A DNA stretch of 64,000 bases. It comes from Prosthecobacter dejongeii (GTDB lineage Bacteria; Verrucomicrobiota; Verrucomicrobiia; Verrucomicrobiales; Verrucomicrobiaceae). The position numbers and the translations under genes are program-made. Under the pieces are notes generated by a model. The model made no database searches. It saw only the letters and a list, made by a program, of their open reading frames with translations, and was not told the origin of the DNA. Position 1 is the stretch's first letter, and each line of letters begins with the position of its first letter. Shown here one piece after another: positions 9,281 to 21,200 of this stretch. The stretch covers positions 1,272,143-1,336,142 of the forward strand of contig NZ_JACHIF010000001.1 of the NCBI RefSeq assembly GCF_014203045.1, in the 5' to 3' direction.

Positions 9281-11527
9281 ATGTCCGACCCTGTTGATCT
9301 GACCAATTGTGACCGCGAGCCCATCCACATTCCGGGTTCGGTCCAGCCCCATGCCCTGATCCTGGTATTGGCAGAGCCCAGTTTATCCATTTTACAGGCC
9401 AGTGCGAATGCGCCTGAGCGGCTCGGCTTGCCACTGGAAGAGTTGTTGCAGAAGACCCTAATCGAGTTGCTGAGAGACTCGGACTCAGCTTACCTGGAAA
9501 AACACGTTTTATCGAAACAACTCGAAGCTTCTCCGCATTACCTGCCTCCGCTGAAAGTGGGCCCTGCGGGTCAGACTTTTGAGGCTCTGCTTCACCGTCA
9601 TCAAGGCCTGCTGATTTTGGAGTTGGAACAGTGGCCAGACCAGACTTCCATGGTGCATGAGGCGGTGTATGTCTCGCTCAAGCACACGCTGAATCAGCTT
9701 CAGGGCACGACTTCCGTGGTGGAGTTTTGCCAGCGTGCGGCAGAGCACGTGCAGGAGTTCACCGGCTTTGATCGCATCATGGTGTATCGCTTTGCGGACG
9801 ATGCCTCAGGGCATGTCATCGCGGAGTCTAAGCGGGCGGATTTGGAGTCCTACCTTGGGTTGCATTACCCAGCTTCAGACATCCCGAAACAGGCCCGCAC
9901 CTTGTTTGTGAAATCTCAGCTCCGTCTGAACCCGGACGTCAAATACGAGCCTGTGGCCCTGGTGCCTGCCCTCCGGCCAGATACTGGCCTGCCACTGGAC
10001 ATGAGCTACTGCGTTAGCCGCTCCATGTCCCCTATCCATGCAGAGTATCTGCAAAACATGGGGGTGGGGGCCTCCATGTCTATCTCCATCGTCATTGGGG
10101 AAGAGCTTTGGGGGCTTTTCGCCTGTCACCATTACTCTCCTCGCTACGTCTCGCACACCACGCGCATGGCCTGTGAGTTTTTAGCCCACATGCTGTCCCT
10201 CCAGGTCAGCAACAAGGAAAGTGACGAGCAGCATGAGTATAAACTGCGCCTGCACCAGGAGCACCGCTTGCTGGCAGATGCCATGGCTCTGCACGCAGAA
10301 TTCCACCCGGTATTGATCCAAAGTAAAGGCACCACCTTCGCCGGCATCGAGGCGGGCGGTGCGGCTCTTTTGCTCAATGACATGGTCTATCTGCGCGGTG
10401 AAACGCCAGATGAAGACAGCGTGCGAGCCCTGTCTTTGCAATTGGCAGAAAGCATCGAGCCTTCCGTCTGGGCCACCGATCACCTTTCCAAATTGTTCCC
10501 AGACTGGGCTAAGTGCGCGGAGCTGGCCAGTGGTGTTTTAGCCGCCCGTTTATCCCGTCAGACGCCGGCGTACGTCCTTTGGTTTCGACCCGAAGAAAAG
10601 CAAACCATGAGCTGGGCTGGTGACCCGACGAAACCGATGGAAACCGGGCCTCATGGGGACCGATTGACGCCGCGGAAATCCTTTGAGCTTTGGCAGGAAG
10701 AAGTGAGGGGGAGATCCCGGCCCTGGCTTGCCTGTGAAATTGATGCCGCTCGCATGCTGCGGCAGACGATCTTGGAAACGGAGGTTCGCAGAGCTGAACA
10801 ACTGGTTAGGCTGAATGCGGAGCTGGATGAGAGAAATCGCCAACTCGACTCTTTCGCCTACGTGGCTTCTCACGATCTCAAGGAGCCCCTGCGTGGCATC
10901 AGCAATTACTCGAACTTTCTCCTCGAAGACTTTGCGGATCAGTTGGATGATCAGGGCGTCAACTACCTCCGTACCATGATGAGGTTGACGGAGCGCATGG
11001 AGACTTTATTGGACTCGCTGCTCTATTATTCGCGTCTCTCACGGGGAGAAATCAACAGTCGGCGTGTGGACCTGAATGTGGCCATCGAAGACGCGAAGGA
11101 GATGCTCATCGCCCGCATCCAGGAGAGCGGCGCTCACATCAACATCCCACGCCCCTTGCCTGAGGTTTATGGAGACGCGGATCGCCTGGGTGAGGTCTTT
11201 TCCAATTTGATCAGCAACGCCATCAAATACACCGACAAGACTCCAGCACAGATTGAGATCGGCTGGCAGGCCGGGGAGCTCGATAGTCCCACGGTCTTTT
11301 ACGTTCGTGACAATGGCATCGGCATCGCGGCGGAGCACCAGCAGCTGATCTTCCAAATTTTCAAACGACTGCACGGCCGCGAGGACTATGGTGGTGGCGT
11401 GGGCGCAGGCCTCACGATCGTACGCAAAATCATCGAACGTCATGGCGGACGAATCTGGGTAGATTCTCTGCCTGGGCATGGAACGACTTTTTTCTTCACC
11501 TTGGAAACCGACCCCAATTTACCATGA
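9281..11527 (+). CDS. bphP: Bacteriophytochrome sensor histidine kinase
   Basis: 748 residues, order PAS-GAF-PHY-HisKA-HATPase. Cys10 in NCDREPIHIPGSVQPHA is the conserved N-terminal biliverdin-attachment cysteine of bacteriophytochromes. The GAF domain has YPASDIP (Asp200), and the PHY tongue has the PRxSF motif (TPRKSF). The kinase has the phospho-acceptor His531 in ASHDLKEPL, an N-box FSNLISNAIKYT, a D-box RDNGIGIA and a glycine-rich G-box (GVGAGLTIV). It should be a red/far-red light-controlled kinase in the cytoplasm. Its stop overlaps the start of the receiver gene by ATGA, so the receiver is its most likely phosphorylation partner. Confidence 0.95.
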   Translation: MSDPVDLTNCDREPIHIPGSVQPHALILVLAEPSLSILQASANAPERLGLPLEELLQKTLIELLRDSDSAYLEKHVLSKQLEASPHYLPPLKVGPAGQTFEALLHRHQGLLILELEQWPDQTSMVHEAVYVSLKHTLNQLQGTTSVVEFCQRAAEHVQEFTGFDRIMVYRFADDASGHVIAESKRADLESYLGLHYPASDIPKQARTLFVKSQLRLNPDVKYEPVALVPALRPDTGLPLDMSYCVSRSMSPIHAEYLQNMGVGASMSISIVIGEELWGLFACHHYSPRYVSHTTRMACEFLAHMLSLQVSNKESDEQHEYKLRLHQEHRLLADAMALHAEFHPVLIQSKGTTFAGIEAGGAALLLNDMVYLRGETPDEDSVRALSLQLAESIEPSVWATDHLSKLFPDWAKCAELASGVLAARLSRQTPAYVLWFRPEEKQTMSWAGDPTKPMETGPHGDRLTPRKSFELWQEEVRGRSRPWLACEIDAARMLRQTILETEVRRAEQLVRLNAELDERNRQLDSFAYVASHDLKEPLRGISNYSNFLLEDFADQLDDQGVNYLRTMMRLTERMETLLDSLLYYSRLSRGEINSRRVDLNVAIEDAKEMLIARIQESGAHINIPRPLPEVYGDADRLGEVFSNLISNAIKYTDKTPAQIEIGWQAGELDSPTVFYVRDNGIGIAAEHQQLIFQIFKRLHGREDYGGGVGAGLTIVRKIIERHGGRIWVDSLPGHGTTFFFTLETDPNLP

Positions 11528-12024
11528 GCGAATCTGTGACACCTTCCTTCCTCATCGTTGAGGATAGTGATGAGGATTACGCTGCCCTGGAACGCATCGT
11601 CCGCCGGGCCCGGCCGGATGTGTCTGTGAAATTGCAACGCTGCGTGAGTGCAGAGCAGGTCTTCACCATCCTAAATGCCCCGAGGTTACCGCAAAAACCG
11701 CTCCCAGAGCTTCCCGCCCTCATCATTCTGGATCTGAATCTTCCCGGTCTTAATGGTAAAGAAGTGCTGCGTGCGGTGCGCCAGCATCGCCGCCTCAAAC
11801 TGATCCCGGTAGTGATTTTCTCGACATCTAGCAACCCACAAGACATCGAGTGGTGTTACGAAAATGGGGCCAATTCGTATCTCGTGAAGCAGACGGATTA
11901 CACCGCCTTTAAACGCGCGGTCGAGCTGCTGGTGGACTACTGGGTGGAGGCCGTTCGCTTGCCACGTCCTTCCAGTGGCGGTATCGTTTTGGAGAAGCCT
12001 GACGACAGCGGGTTACCCGCCTGA
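11524..12024 (+). CDS. Rcp1-like single-domain response regulator
   Basis: 166 residues, a lone receiver with the acidic pair in IVEDSDEDY, phospho-acceptor Asp70 in IILDLNLPGLNG and Lys in YLVKQTDY, followed by a C-terminal extension. No DNA-binding output domain. This is the size and layout of phytochrome response regulators such as Rcp1, which dimerise and pass phosphate onward. It overlaps the phytochrome gene by 4 bp. Output probably goes through a histidine phosphotransfer step or protein-protein contact with the downstream kinases. Confidence 0.9.
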   Translation: MSESVTPSFLIVEDSDEDYAALERIVRRARPDVSVKLQRCVSAEQVFTILNAPRLPQKPLPELPALIILDLNLPGLNGKEVLRAVRQHRRLKLIPVVIFSTSSNPQDIEWCYENGANSYLVKQTDYTAFKRAVELLVDYWVEAVRLPRPSSGGIVLEKPDDSGLPA

Positions 12025-12048
12025 TCAAGACCCTCGGCCCAGACAACC

Positions 12049-14097
12049 ATGCTCGCCTCCTCCCCGTTACATGTTTTGATCGTGGATGATTCGTTGACGG
12101 ATGCCGTCATCTTTCGCCGCTATCTCACTCGCGGTGTTCAAGCTCCCTGCGAAATTGGCGAAGTGGCGACGGCCGCCCAGGCCTTGGAATACCTTCAAAC
12201 ACGGCGGCCTGACTGCGTCCTGTTGGATTTTAACCTGCCGGACAGTGACGGTGTAAGCCTGGTCAAAAAAATCGTCTCGATCCATGGCGAAAATGCTTTT
12301 GGCATCGTCATGCTGACTTCCAATCATGAGGTGGAACTGGCCGTGGATGCGCTGCGCAGTGGGGCCCATGATTTCCTGCCCAAGGGGGCCACCAACGCCA
12401 TCGTGCTCAGGCGCGCTGTGGACAACGCCACCGAAAAAGCCGCCATCCAGCGTGAGTTAGAAACTCAACGCCATGAATTGGCGCGCAAAAATGAAGAACT
12501 GCAGACGCATGTGCGGCAGCTCGAAAAGGAGATTTCAGACCGCCTCCATGCAGAAACACGCCTCCGCCAGAGCGAAAATCAACTGCGGGTGGTGACCGAC
12601 CACGCCGCTGTGCTTTTAGTACTCTGCGACCGCGACTATCGCTACAAATTCGTCAATCGTCATTACGCGAGTCGCTTCGGCATGGAGCCCGAGCAAGTCA
12701 TTGGAAAGCACATCCAGGAGGTCCTGGGTAAAGAGGCCTTTGCTGCGATCCTTCCCCATCTCCAGCGGGTGCTAAAAGGAGAGCGGGAGGAGTTTGAAAT
12801 CCAAGTTCCCTTTGCGACCCTAGGCCTGCGCTGGATGAGCGTGGTCTATGTGCCGGAGCGTGGGCCGGATGGGCAAATCCACGGTTTGATTGGCGTGATG
12901 TCAGACACCACCGCACGCAAGACGGCGCAGATGGAACTGGAACACGCACGTGACGAAGCCCTAGCGGCTTCACGCGCTAAGGATGATTTTTTAGCCGCCC
13001 TTTCGCATGAGCTGCGCACGCCGCTTAATCCCATCCTGCTGCTTTCCAGTGATGCTGCTGAGGACGCTGCCCTGCCGGAACATGTGCGGGGTATCTTTGA
13101 GACCATCCGTAAGAATGTGGATCTCGAAGCACGATTGATTGATGATCTGCTTAACATCACCCGCATCAGTCGCGGCAAGATGGCGCTGGATAGACTGCCG
13201 GTGGATATTCATGCCGTGCTGGAGGATGCGATGATGAACGTCGCTGCGGAGATCCATGCCAAACACCTTTCTCTGCGGCAGCAATTTCAGGCCACTGCCC
13301 ACACGGTGATGGGGGATGCCGTGCGCCTCCAGCAGGTGTTCTGGAACGTCCTCAAAAATGCCGTCAAGTTCACGCCTGAAGGTGGCAGCATCACGGTGCG
13401 CACGCGGACCTTGCTAGAGGCGGATGTGGTGGAAATCCATGTGACGGATACAGGCATCGGCATGACTTCTGCGGAACTCGCTCGTGTGTTTGATGCTTTT
13501 GCTCAAGGAGATCATGCTGGAGAAGGGGGCTCCCACCGTTTTGGTGGTTTGGGCCTAGGCTTAGCGATCAGCCAGATGCTGGTGCAGAGCCATGCGGGTG
13601 AGATTTTGGCCTGCAGTGAGGGTCCTGGTGAGGGGGCCGTTTTTGTCATTCGCTTGCCTCTAGTGCCGGATATTTGCCTAACTCTCCAACCCACGGCTCC
13701 AGAGGTGACTCTAGAACCGCAGAGCACGAAGGCGGTCAAAGTTCTGCTGGTTGAAGACCATGAGCCCACCCGCAATGCACTGGCTCATTTGCTGAAGCGG
13801 CGCGACTACCTGGTCAGTGCCGCAGCCACATTGGAAGAGGCGCGCTCGCTTGCAGCGCAGCAGTCTTTTGATCTACTCATCTCAGATATTGGTCTTCCGG
13901 ATGGAAATGGTTACGATTTAATGCAGGAGCTCGCAGGTTTGCACAGTATGAAAGGCATCGCCCTGACGGGCTATGGCATGGACAGAGACATTGATCGCAG
14001 CACTGAAGCCGGGTTTGTCGCCCATCTCACCAAACCCATCCAGGTTCAGGCTTTGGAATTGGCGATTCGTGCGGCTTTATTGCCTTCTGCCCGATAG
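12049..14097 (+). CDS. Hybrid histidine kinase REC-PAS-HK-REC
   Basis: 682 residues. The N-terminal receiver (about 4-125) has Asp60 in VLLDFNLPDSDG. A coiled coil (about 130-180, rich in E/R/Q) leads to a PAS domain (about 185-300, RYKFVNRHYASRFG). HisKA carries His320 in LSHELRTPLNPILLLS; the HATPase domain has NVLKNAVKFTP, VTDTGIGM and GGLGLGLAI. The C-terminal receiver has Asp613 in LLISDIGLPDGNG. With a receiver at both ends it can take phosphate from the phytochrome kinase and run an internal relay. The PAS-HK-REC part is a close paralogue of the end of the giant kinase at 15.2-22.5 kb. Confidence 0.93.
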   Translation: MLASSPLHVLIVDDSLTDAVIFRRYLTRGVQAPCEIGEVATAAQALEYLQTRRPDCVLLDFNLPDSDGVSLVKKIVSIHGENAFGIVMLTSNHEVELAVDALRSGAHDFLPKGATNAIVLRRAVDNATEKAAIQRELETQRHELARKNEELQTHVRQLEKEISDRLHAETRLRQSENQLRVVTDHAAVLLVLCDRDYRYKFVNRHYASRFGMEPEQVIGKHIQEVLGKEAFAAILPHLQRVLKGEREEFEIQVPFATLGLRWMSVVYVPERGPDGQIHGLIGVMSDTTARKTAQMELEHARDEALAASRAKDDFLAALSHELRTPLNPILLLSSDAAEDAALPEHVRGIFETIRKNVDLEARLIDDLLNITRISRGKMALDRLPVDIHAVLEDAMMNVAAEIHAKHLSLRQQFQATAHTVMGDAVRLQQVFWNVLKNAVKFTPEGGSITVRTRTLLEADVVEIHVTDTGIGMTSAELARVFDAFAQGDHAGEGGSHRFGGLGLGLAISQMLVQSHAGEILACSEGPGEGAVFVIRLPLVPDICLTLQPTAPEVTLEPQSTKAVKVLLVEDHEPTRNALAHLLKRRDYLVSAAATLEEARSLAAQQSFDLLISDIGLPDGNGYDLMQELAGLHSMKGIALTGYGMDRDIDRSTEAGFVAHLTKPIQVQALELAIRAALLPSAR

Positions 14098-14157
14098 ACA
14101 CGCGCAGATTGCCAAACCTGCGCGAAATAGAAGTGAACCATCAGACGAACTGAGCCC

Positions 14158-15216
14158 ATGCTGACCGCCTACCTCCTATTTGCCGAGAGAAATGCCACCG
14201 CCACGGAGGCTGCCCAGGCAGGTATCAGTCGTGCGTTTCCTGGCGCAGAGGTGATCACTGCCTCGGGCGTGGATGAAGCGGTCATTCTCTCTGTGAAAGG
14301 GGCTCAGACTCTCTTGATTCTCGTCGAGCCTGCTCTGGGGGAATTGGAACTGGCGCTCAAATTATCTTCGGAAGAAGGGCTGGCGCGTTGGCCTGTGGTT
14401 TGTCTCGGCGGTTCCGTTCATAGCCAGGATCTCACCGTCATTCCGGCGGAAGACTGGCACCCACCTCTGCTGGCTCAGGTTTTTTCGGCAGCCTTGCAGC
14501 GGCATGAGTTGATCCGTGAAAATGCACGCTTGCGCGGAGACCTGCTCACTTTTGCCCGCCGTATCAGTCATGATCTTCGCACACCTCTGAGTGGCATCTT
14601 TACCACAGCGGAGTTGCTCAAAGAGATCCTCAGTGATCAGTCTGAAGAAGATGCAGCCCTGACCACGCCGCTGTTTGACTCCACGCAGGCCGTCTTGAGG
14701 CTGATTGAGCGCACAAGTCAGGTCGCCAGGGCCACGGTCGAGCCACGGCCCAAAGAAACGGCCGACATGGGGCAGGTGGCCTGGGCCGGGCGGCAGGCCG
14801 TGGAGCGGCAGGCCATGAAGGCGGGTGTGAGGCTTCAGGAAGCGGAGACGTGGCCACACATCCAGGGTGTCACAGCTTGGCTGGAAATCATCTGGGCGAA
14901 TTTGCTCCAGCAGGCCGTGCAGCGCAGCATCTCTGGCATGACGGTCGAAATGCAGTGGAAGGAACTCCCCGCGGAGTATGAATTCAGCGTGCAGGATCAG
15001 GGACCTGAATTGAAGGAGGAGCAGCGGCTGGGCCTCTTCTGGCCGTTTGAAAAACTCCATCAAGGTCACAGTGCTAAAAATCTGGAACTCCCCATCGCAC
15101 GGCGCTTGGTCGAACTCCAGGGTGGGCGCTGCGGCTGTGAACCGGTGGCAGGGGGCGGCATGCGCTTCTTCTTCACTTTGCCAAAGGAATCTGCAGTCCT
15201 GGTCGCTGCGGCATGA
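14158..15216 (+). CDS. Histidine-kinase-like protein with degenerate receiver and ATPase
   Basis: 352 residues. The first 120 residues look like a receiver fold, but the phospho-acceptor position reads LLILVEPALGEL with no Asp. A clear HisKA follows with His138 in ISHDLRTPLSGIF. The ATP-binding part is eroded: the N-box reads IWANLLQQAVQRS (second Asn replaced), the D-box DQGPEL lacks the second glycine of DxGxG, and the GLGL motif is absent (AKNLELPIARRLVE). It probably dimerises and may accept phosphate from a partner but is unlikely to autophosphorylate normally. Its stop overlaps the giant kinase start by ATGA. It may be a scaffold or phosphotransfer protein of the operon. Confidence 0.8.
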   Translation: MLTAYLLFAERNATATEAAQAGISRAFPGAEVITASGVDEAVILSVKGAQTLLILVEPALGELELALKLSSEEGLARWPVVCLGGSVHSQDLTVIPAEDWHPPLLAQVFSAALQRHELIRENARLRGDLLTFARRISHDLRTPLSGIFTTAELLKEILSDQSEEDAALTTPLFDSTQAVLRLIERTSQVARATVEPRPKETADMGQVAWAGRQAVERQAMKAGVRLQEAETWPHIQGVTAWLEIIWANLLQQAVQRSISGMTVEMQWKELPAEYEFSVQDQGPELKEEQRLGLFWPFEKLHQGHSAKNLELPIARRLVELQGGRCGCEPVAGGGMRFFFTLPKESAVLVAAA

Positions 15217-18200
15217 AGACGGAATCTGCCCAGCCTCCCTTTCAGCCAAATCCCACCTCCTGGGTTCAAGGGGGCGGTGAGATGGGGCGACGCATCCGGG
15301 AGTTTGACTGGTCACAGCATCCCCTTGGGCCTTTGGAGACTTGGCCCCAGAGTCTTCGCACCACCATCAGCCTCATGCTGAACTCCCGCTTTGCCATGTG
15401 GGTAGGCTGGGGAGAGGATTTCTGGTTCTTTTGCAATGACGCGTATCTGCCAACGTTAGGCCTGAAGAAAAATTGGTTAGGCGCTCCTGCATCTGCAGTA
15501 TGGAAAGAGATTTGGGAGGCGGTGGCTTCACGCGCTACCTCGGTCGTCAGCACAGGGATGGCCACTTGGGATGAAGGGCTGCAGCTTTTTCTCGAACGCA
15601 GTGGCTTCACGGAAGAGACCTACCACACCTTTTCCTACAGTCCCATCCCAGGGGAGGGGAGTGCCATCGGCGGCATGCTCTGTGTCGTCACAGAAGAGAC
15701 GGAGCGCATCATCAGTGAACGCCGCCTTTCCCTCCTGCGTGACCTAGCCACTCGACTGACTGGCGTGACCAGTGAGGCAGAGCTGTGCGCGGCCTTTCAG
15801 CACTGCATCGAGCAGCAGCCGCAAGATCTTCCCTTTGCTCTTATCTACCTTGCCGAGGCCGACGGCGTGGAAACACGCCTTTCCTGCTGTCAGGGCTTGG
15901 CCTCCAGCCATGTGGCTGCCCCTGAACGCCTCACCTTGGGGGCGAGTGAAAACGTCTGGCCGCTGAGCCCTACCTTCATGTGTCTGGAGGATCTAGGCTC
16001 CCGTTTTACAGACCTGCCCCTCACGGCTTGGGATAAGCCTTCCACCACAGCCGCCCTCATTCCCATTCATGAGCAAGGCACAGACCAGCCAGCCGGGCAC
16101 CTGGTGGTGGGCCTGAACCCCTACCGCCCTCTGGACGCTCCCTATCAGGGCTTTCTCGAACTCCTGGCCGGTCAAATTTCCGCTGCTTTGGGCAATGTAC
16201 GAGCCTATGAAAGGCAGCGCCAGCGGGCTGAGGAACTGGCCGCCATGGATCATGCCAAAACGGTCTTTTTCAGCAATGTCAGTCATGAGTTCCGCACGCC
16301 TCTGACGCTCATGCTCGGGCCTCTGGAAGATCTCCTTGCCCAGGCAGAGCCGCCTAGCTCGCCAGGCTATCGAGAACTCATTTCTGTGGCTCATCGCAAT
16401 GGTCTGCGCCTGCTTAAGCTGGTCAATACCTTGCTGGACTTCTCTCGTCTTGAAGCTGGGCGCATGGAGGCCGCCTTTGAGCCCGTAGATCTCGCCGCAC
16501 TCACCCTGGACTTGGCAGAAAGTTTCTCCCCTGCCATGAAACGGGCAGGCCTGGACTATCACCTCGAGTGTCCGCCTCTGCGCGAGCCTCTTTACGTGGA
16601 CCGGGACTTGTGGGAAAAGATCGTCCTCAATCTCCTCTCCAACGCCTTTAAATTCACTCTTCAGGGTAGCATCCGCCTCTCCCTCACAGATCAGGCGGAA
16701 GGTGTGGAACTGAAAGTGGCGGATACCGGCAGTGGCATCCCTGTTGCAGCCCAGGCCAGTCTCTTTGAGCGGTTCTTCCGCGTGCAGGGGGCTGAAGGGC
16801 GCAGCCATGAAGGCACTGGCATCGGTCTTGCCCTCGTGGGGGAACTGGTAAAGTTGCACGGCGGCACCGTGAAGGTAGAAAGCCAGCCCGGCCTAGGCAG
16901 TGTCTTCACCGTCAGCCTGCCTCGCGGGAAAGCCCACCTGCCAGCAGCTCACCTGCGCAAGAGCCTCACCGCCCATGCCAAGCATGTGGATACTTCCTTC
17001 CTCACGGAAGCTGCGCGCTGGCTTCCCGCAGAAACAGACGCCTCATCAGAAGTACCTGCATCTCACTCTGCCGACCAGTCGCGACCACGCATTTTGTTAG
17101 CGGATGATAATCCGGACATGCGGGATTATGTGCGCCACCTCCTTTCCGCCCGCTTTGAGGTGCAGACGGTGGGCGATGGCCGCGCCGCGCTGGAACTCAT
17201 CCAGACGCACCCTCCGGACCTTGTCTTGACGGATGTCATGATGCCGCACTTAGATGGCTTTGGCCTGCTGCAGGCACTGCGGGAAAATGCCGCTACGCGC
17301 ATGATCCCCGTCATCCTTCTCTCTGCCAGAGCCGGCGAAGAGGCGCGTGTGGAGGGACTGGATGCTGGGGCGGATGATTACCTCATCAAACCCTTCGATG
17401 GGCGCGAGCTTTTATCCCGTGTCAGCACTCACCTCACCCTCGCTCAGTCGCGCCAGCAGGCTGCCCGCCAGGCCACCCAGGCGGAGGCACGCCTCCAGCA
17501 TCTTTTGACCCTTTTGCCTGCTGGTGTTTACACCTGCAATGGTCAGGGACTCATCACTTTCTTCAATCAGCGGGCCGCCGAGTTATGGCGTCACACCCCA
17601 CTGTTGCAGTCTCCAGAGACACGCTACTGCGGTTTCCATCGGCTTCTCAATGAAGACGGCACTGCCATCCCGCCAGAGCAAAGCCCCATGGCGGATGCCG
17701 TCCTGCATGGGAAAAGTTTTCGCAACCTAGAAGCCGAGGTTGAGAGGGCCGATGGCAGCCGCTTCATCGCCAGCGTCAGCATTGACCCTTTATGGGATGA
17801 AGAAGGCCGCATCATCGGTGCCATCAATATCTTCCAAGACATCACTGCATCCCACGCCACGGCTAGGGCGCTCAAGCAAGAGTTGGAAGAACGCCAACGT
17901 GCCATCCAGCACGCCACTTTTCTCAGCGCCCTCAGTCAGCAGCTCAGCCTACTCAATGAGCCTCAAGACATCTTACACACCGCCTCAGAGGAGGTCGGTC
18001 ATCACCTTCAGTTAGATCGCTGTGGTTTCATCGAGGCTAACGACAGTCTAAATGTGCTCACCATCACAGAAGACTGGGCTGGCCCAGGTATGCCGCTGTT
18101 AGAAGGCCGCTTTCAGCCGCAGGATTTTATCCCTCCGCAGCTCTGGCAGGCCATTCAGCAGGGCCTCCTTCCCGTGGAGGATGTCCATCACCATCCGCAT

Positions 18201-21200
18201 ACCCAGGCCATCACAGAGCGGTTTGAAAAAATCGGCCTCCGCTCCTTCGCTATTGTCCCCTTTTCTCAGGCTGGCCAGGTGCGCACCTGGCTTTCCATCG
18301 GTGCCGCGCAGCCACGGAGCTGGCGGGAAGATGAGCTGAGACTGCTGGAAAACGTCATTACCCGCGTGCGGCCTCTGGTGGAGCAGGCGCGTGCTGCGAA
18401 GGATCTCCAGCAGCGGGGTGAGCGCATGCAGCTCCTTTCAGAAACCCTCGCTCAGCTCATCAGCGCGCGGAATCCTGAAACGGTCGTTCGCGAGCTGTTC
18501 TCCCGCGTCACCATGCACCTCCGTGCAGACACGTACTTCAATTTCATGGTGACTCCAGCGGGGGATAGCTTGGAGCTGCACTCCAGTGCGGGCATCAGCG
18601 AAGCCACTGCCCGCGCCATGCATCGGCTGAACTTCGGTCAAGCCGTCTGCGGCACCGTCGCCCAGACCTGTCAGAGCATCGTTGCAAACGACATCCAAAA
18701 CACTCAGGATCCGAGAGCGGACCTTGTGCGCAGCCTCGGCATCCAGACCTATGCTTGCCATCCTCTGATCGCTGGTGGCAGGCTCCTCGGCACCCTTTCG
18801 TTCGCCAGTCGCGTCCGCACTCAGTTTGATGCAGAGGAGTTGAATTTCATCCGCATTGTCACTCACTCCGCTGCTTTGGTGCTGGAGCAGTTGCAGTCTT
18901 CGGAGGCTCGCCAACGTCTGGCCTCCATCGTCACTTCTTCGGACGATGCCATCATCAGCAAGAACTTAGACGGCCTCATCACCAGTTGGAACATGGGTGC
19001 CCAGCGCATTTTTGGTTATACCGCAGATGAGGTCATTGGTCGGCCGGTCACTCTTTTACTCCCTCAAGATCGCCAGGATGAAGAGCCTATCATCCTAGAC
19101 CGCATCCGCCGGGGTGAATACATCCAGCATTTCGAAACCATCCGCCAGCGCAAGGATGGCACTCTGGTGGATATCTCCCTCACCATCTCCCCCATCAAAG
19201 ATGCCGAGGGACACATCATCGGCGCTTCCAAAATCGGTCGCGATATCACCGAACGGAAAAAGAACGAGCTGGAACTCGTGCGCAGAGAGCAGCTCTACCG
19301 CAGCATTGGCGAATCTACCAACTACGGCATCTGGGTCAGCGATGCCCAGGGCCGCAATATCTACGCCAGCGATTCTTTCCTCAAGCTCGTCGGCCTCACC
19401 CAGCAAGAGTGCGCCAATGATGGCTGGCATCAGACGCTTCACCCGGATGATCGTGAAGCCACGCTCTCCCATTGGTACGCAGCCTCCCAGCATGGAGGTC
19501 TTTGGGAAAGAGAACATCGGTTCAAAGGGGTGGATGGCCACTGGCACCCCGTCCTCTCGCGTGGCATCCCCATTCGGGATGAAAAAGGCCAGATCATCCA
19601 GTGGGCGGGCATCAGCCTCGACATCTCCACCTTCAAAAAGACGGAGGAAGCCCTGCGTCAGCAGTCCCAGATCCTCGCCGTGCTGAACCGTGTCAGCAGC
19701 ACCCTGGTCGCAGAAAGAGATCTCGAAAAAATCGTGCAGAGTGTCACCGACGCGAGCTGCGAGATCAGCGGTGCCCAGTTTGGCGCGTTCTTTTACAACG
19801 TCACGAATGAAAGCGGAGAGGCCTTAACCCTGTTCACCGTTTCCGGAGCTCCGCGTGAGGCCTTTGCCAAGTTCCCCATGCCCCGTAATACGGCACTGTT
19901 TGCCCCCACCTTCAAAGGCGAAGGCGTCGTGCGTGTGGATGATATTTTGTTAGACCCTCGTTATGGGAAAAATACCCCCTTCAAGGGCATGCCTGCTGGG
20001 CATCTCCCGGTACGCAGTTACCTCGCCGTCCCCGTCGTGTCAAACTCGGGCCAAGTCATCGGCAGCATGCTCTTTGGTCACCCAGAGCCGGGCATTTTTA
20101 CTGAGGCCACTGAGAGTATGCTTGTGGGCATGGCTGCCCAGGCCGCCATCGCCATTGATAATGCAGAGCTCTACACCTCCCTCCAGCGTGAGCTGGATCA
20201 GGTCAAGCAAGTGCAGGGTGCCCTACGCGCCAGTGAGCGCCGCTGGCGCGACATGGCCGAGGCCATGCCGCATCTAGTCTGGACAAGTGCGCCGGATGGC
20301 GGCTGGGATTTCGTCAGCCCCCAGTGGTGCACTTATACTGGAAGGAAGGAGGAGGAACAGCGTGGCCATGGCTGGACAGAAGCCGTCCATCCAGAGGATC
20401 GCCCGCTCATGGAGACTGCCTGGAATCAGGCCTCCCATACCCGCAGCATTGTGGATGTGGAAGTCCGCATCCGCCGGGCAGACGGTCAATACCGCTGGTT
20501 TAAAACACGCGCCATGCCCGTCATGGATGAGAGCGGGAACATCATCAAATGGTACGGCTCCAATACCGACATCGAAGACATCAAGCGCACGGATAGCATC
20601 CTCCGTGAGCGTGAAGCGCGCCTCTCCGCCATCTTTGCCCAGGCAGGCTCCGGCATCGTCCAGACGAATCTTGAAGGCGGCATCACCATGGTCAACGACG
20701 CTTACTGTGAGATCGTCGCGCGCACCCGTGAAGAACTCATCGGGCTCAATGTCCATGCCATCACTCATCCCGAGGATCGCACCCAAAACATGGCGGTCTT
20801 TGATGCCATGATCCAAGGCGGCGCCTCCTTCATCATCGAAAAGCGGGACATCCTGCCAGACGGCAGTTACGTCTGGGTGCGAAACAGCGTCGTCGGTATC
20901 CGAGATGGCAAGGGGCAAGTCATCGCCGGCCTCATCATCACCCAAGATATCACAGACAGTCGCGAAGCCGAAAACGCCCTGCGCGCTAGCGAAGAGCAGC
21001 TCCGTCTCGTGACGGATCATGCCCCCGTCCTCCTGGCTCAGTTTGACCAGCAGCACCGCTATAAATTTGTCAACCGACCTTACGCCCAGCGTTATGGTTT
21101 CGAGCCCCAAGACGTCATCGGCAAACACGCCAGCGACGTCGTCAGTGAAAGTGCCTATCGCAGCGCACTCAGCATGATGGAGCGCGCGTTTAAGGGCGAG

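Noticed and set aside
14362..15315. Minus-strand reading frame of 317 codons opposite the degenerate kinase
   Set aside because: Its translation is rich in His, Gln, Cys and Arg with no domain, and it lies fully over two real genes.
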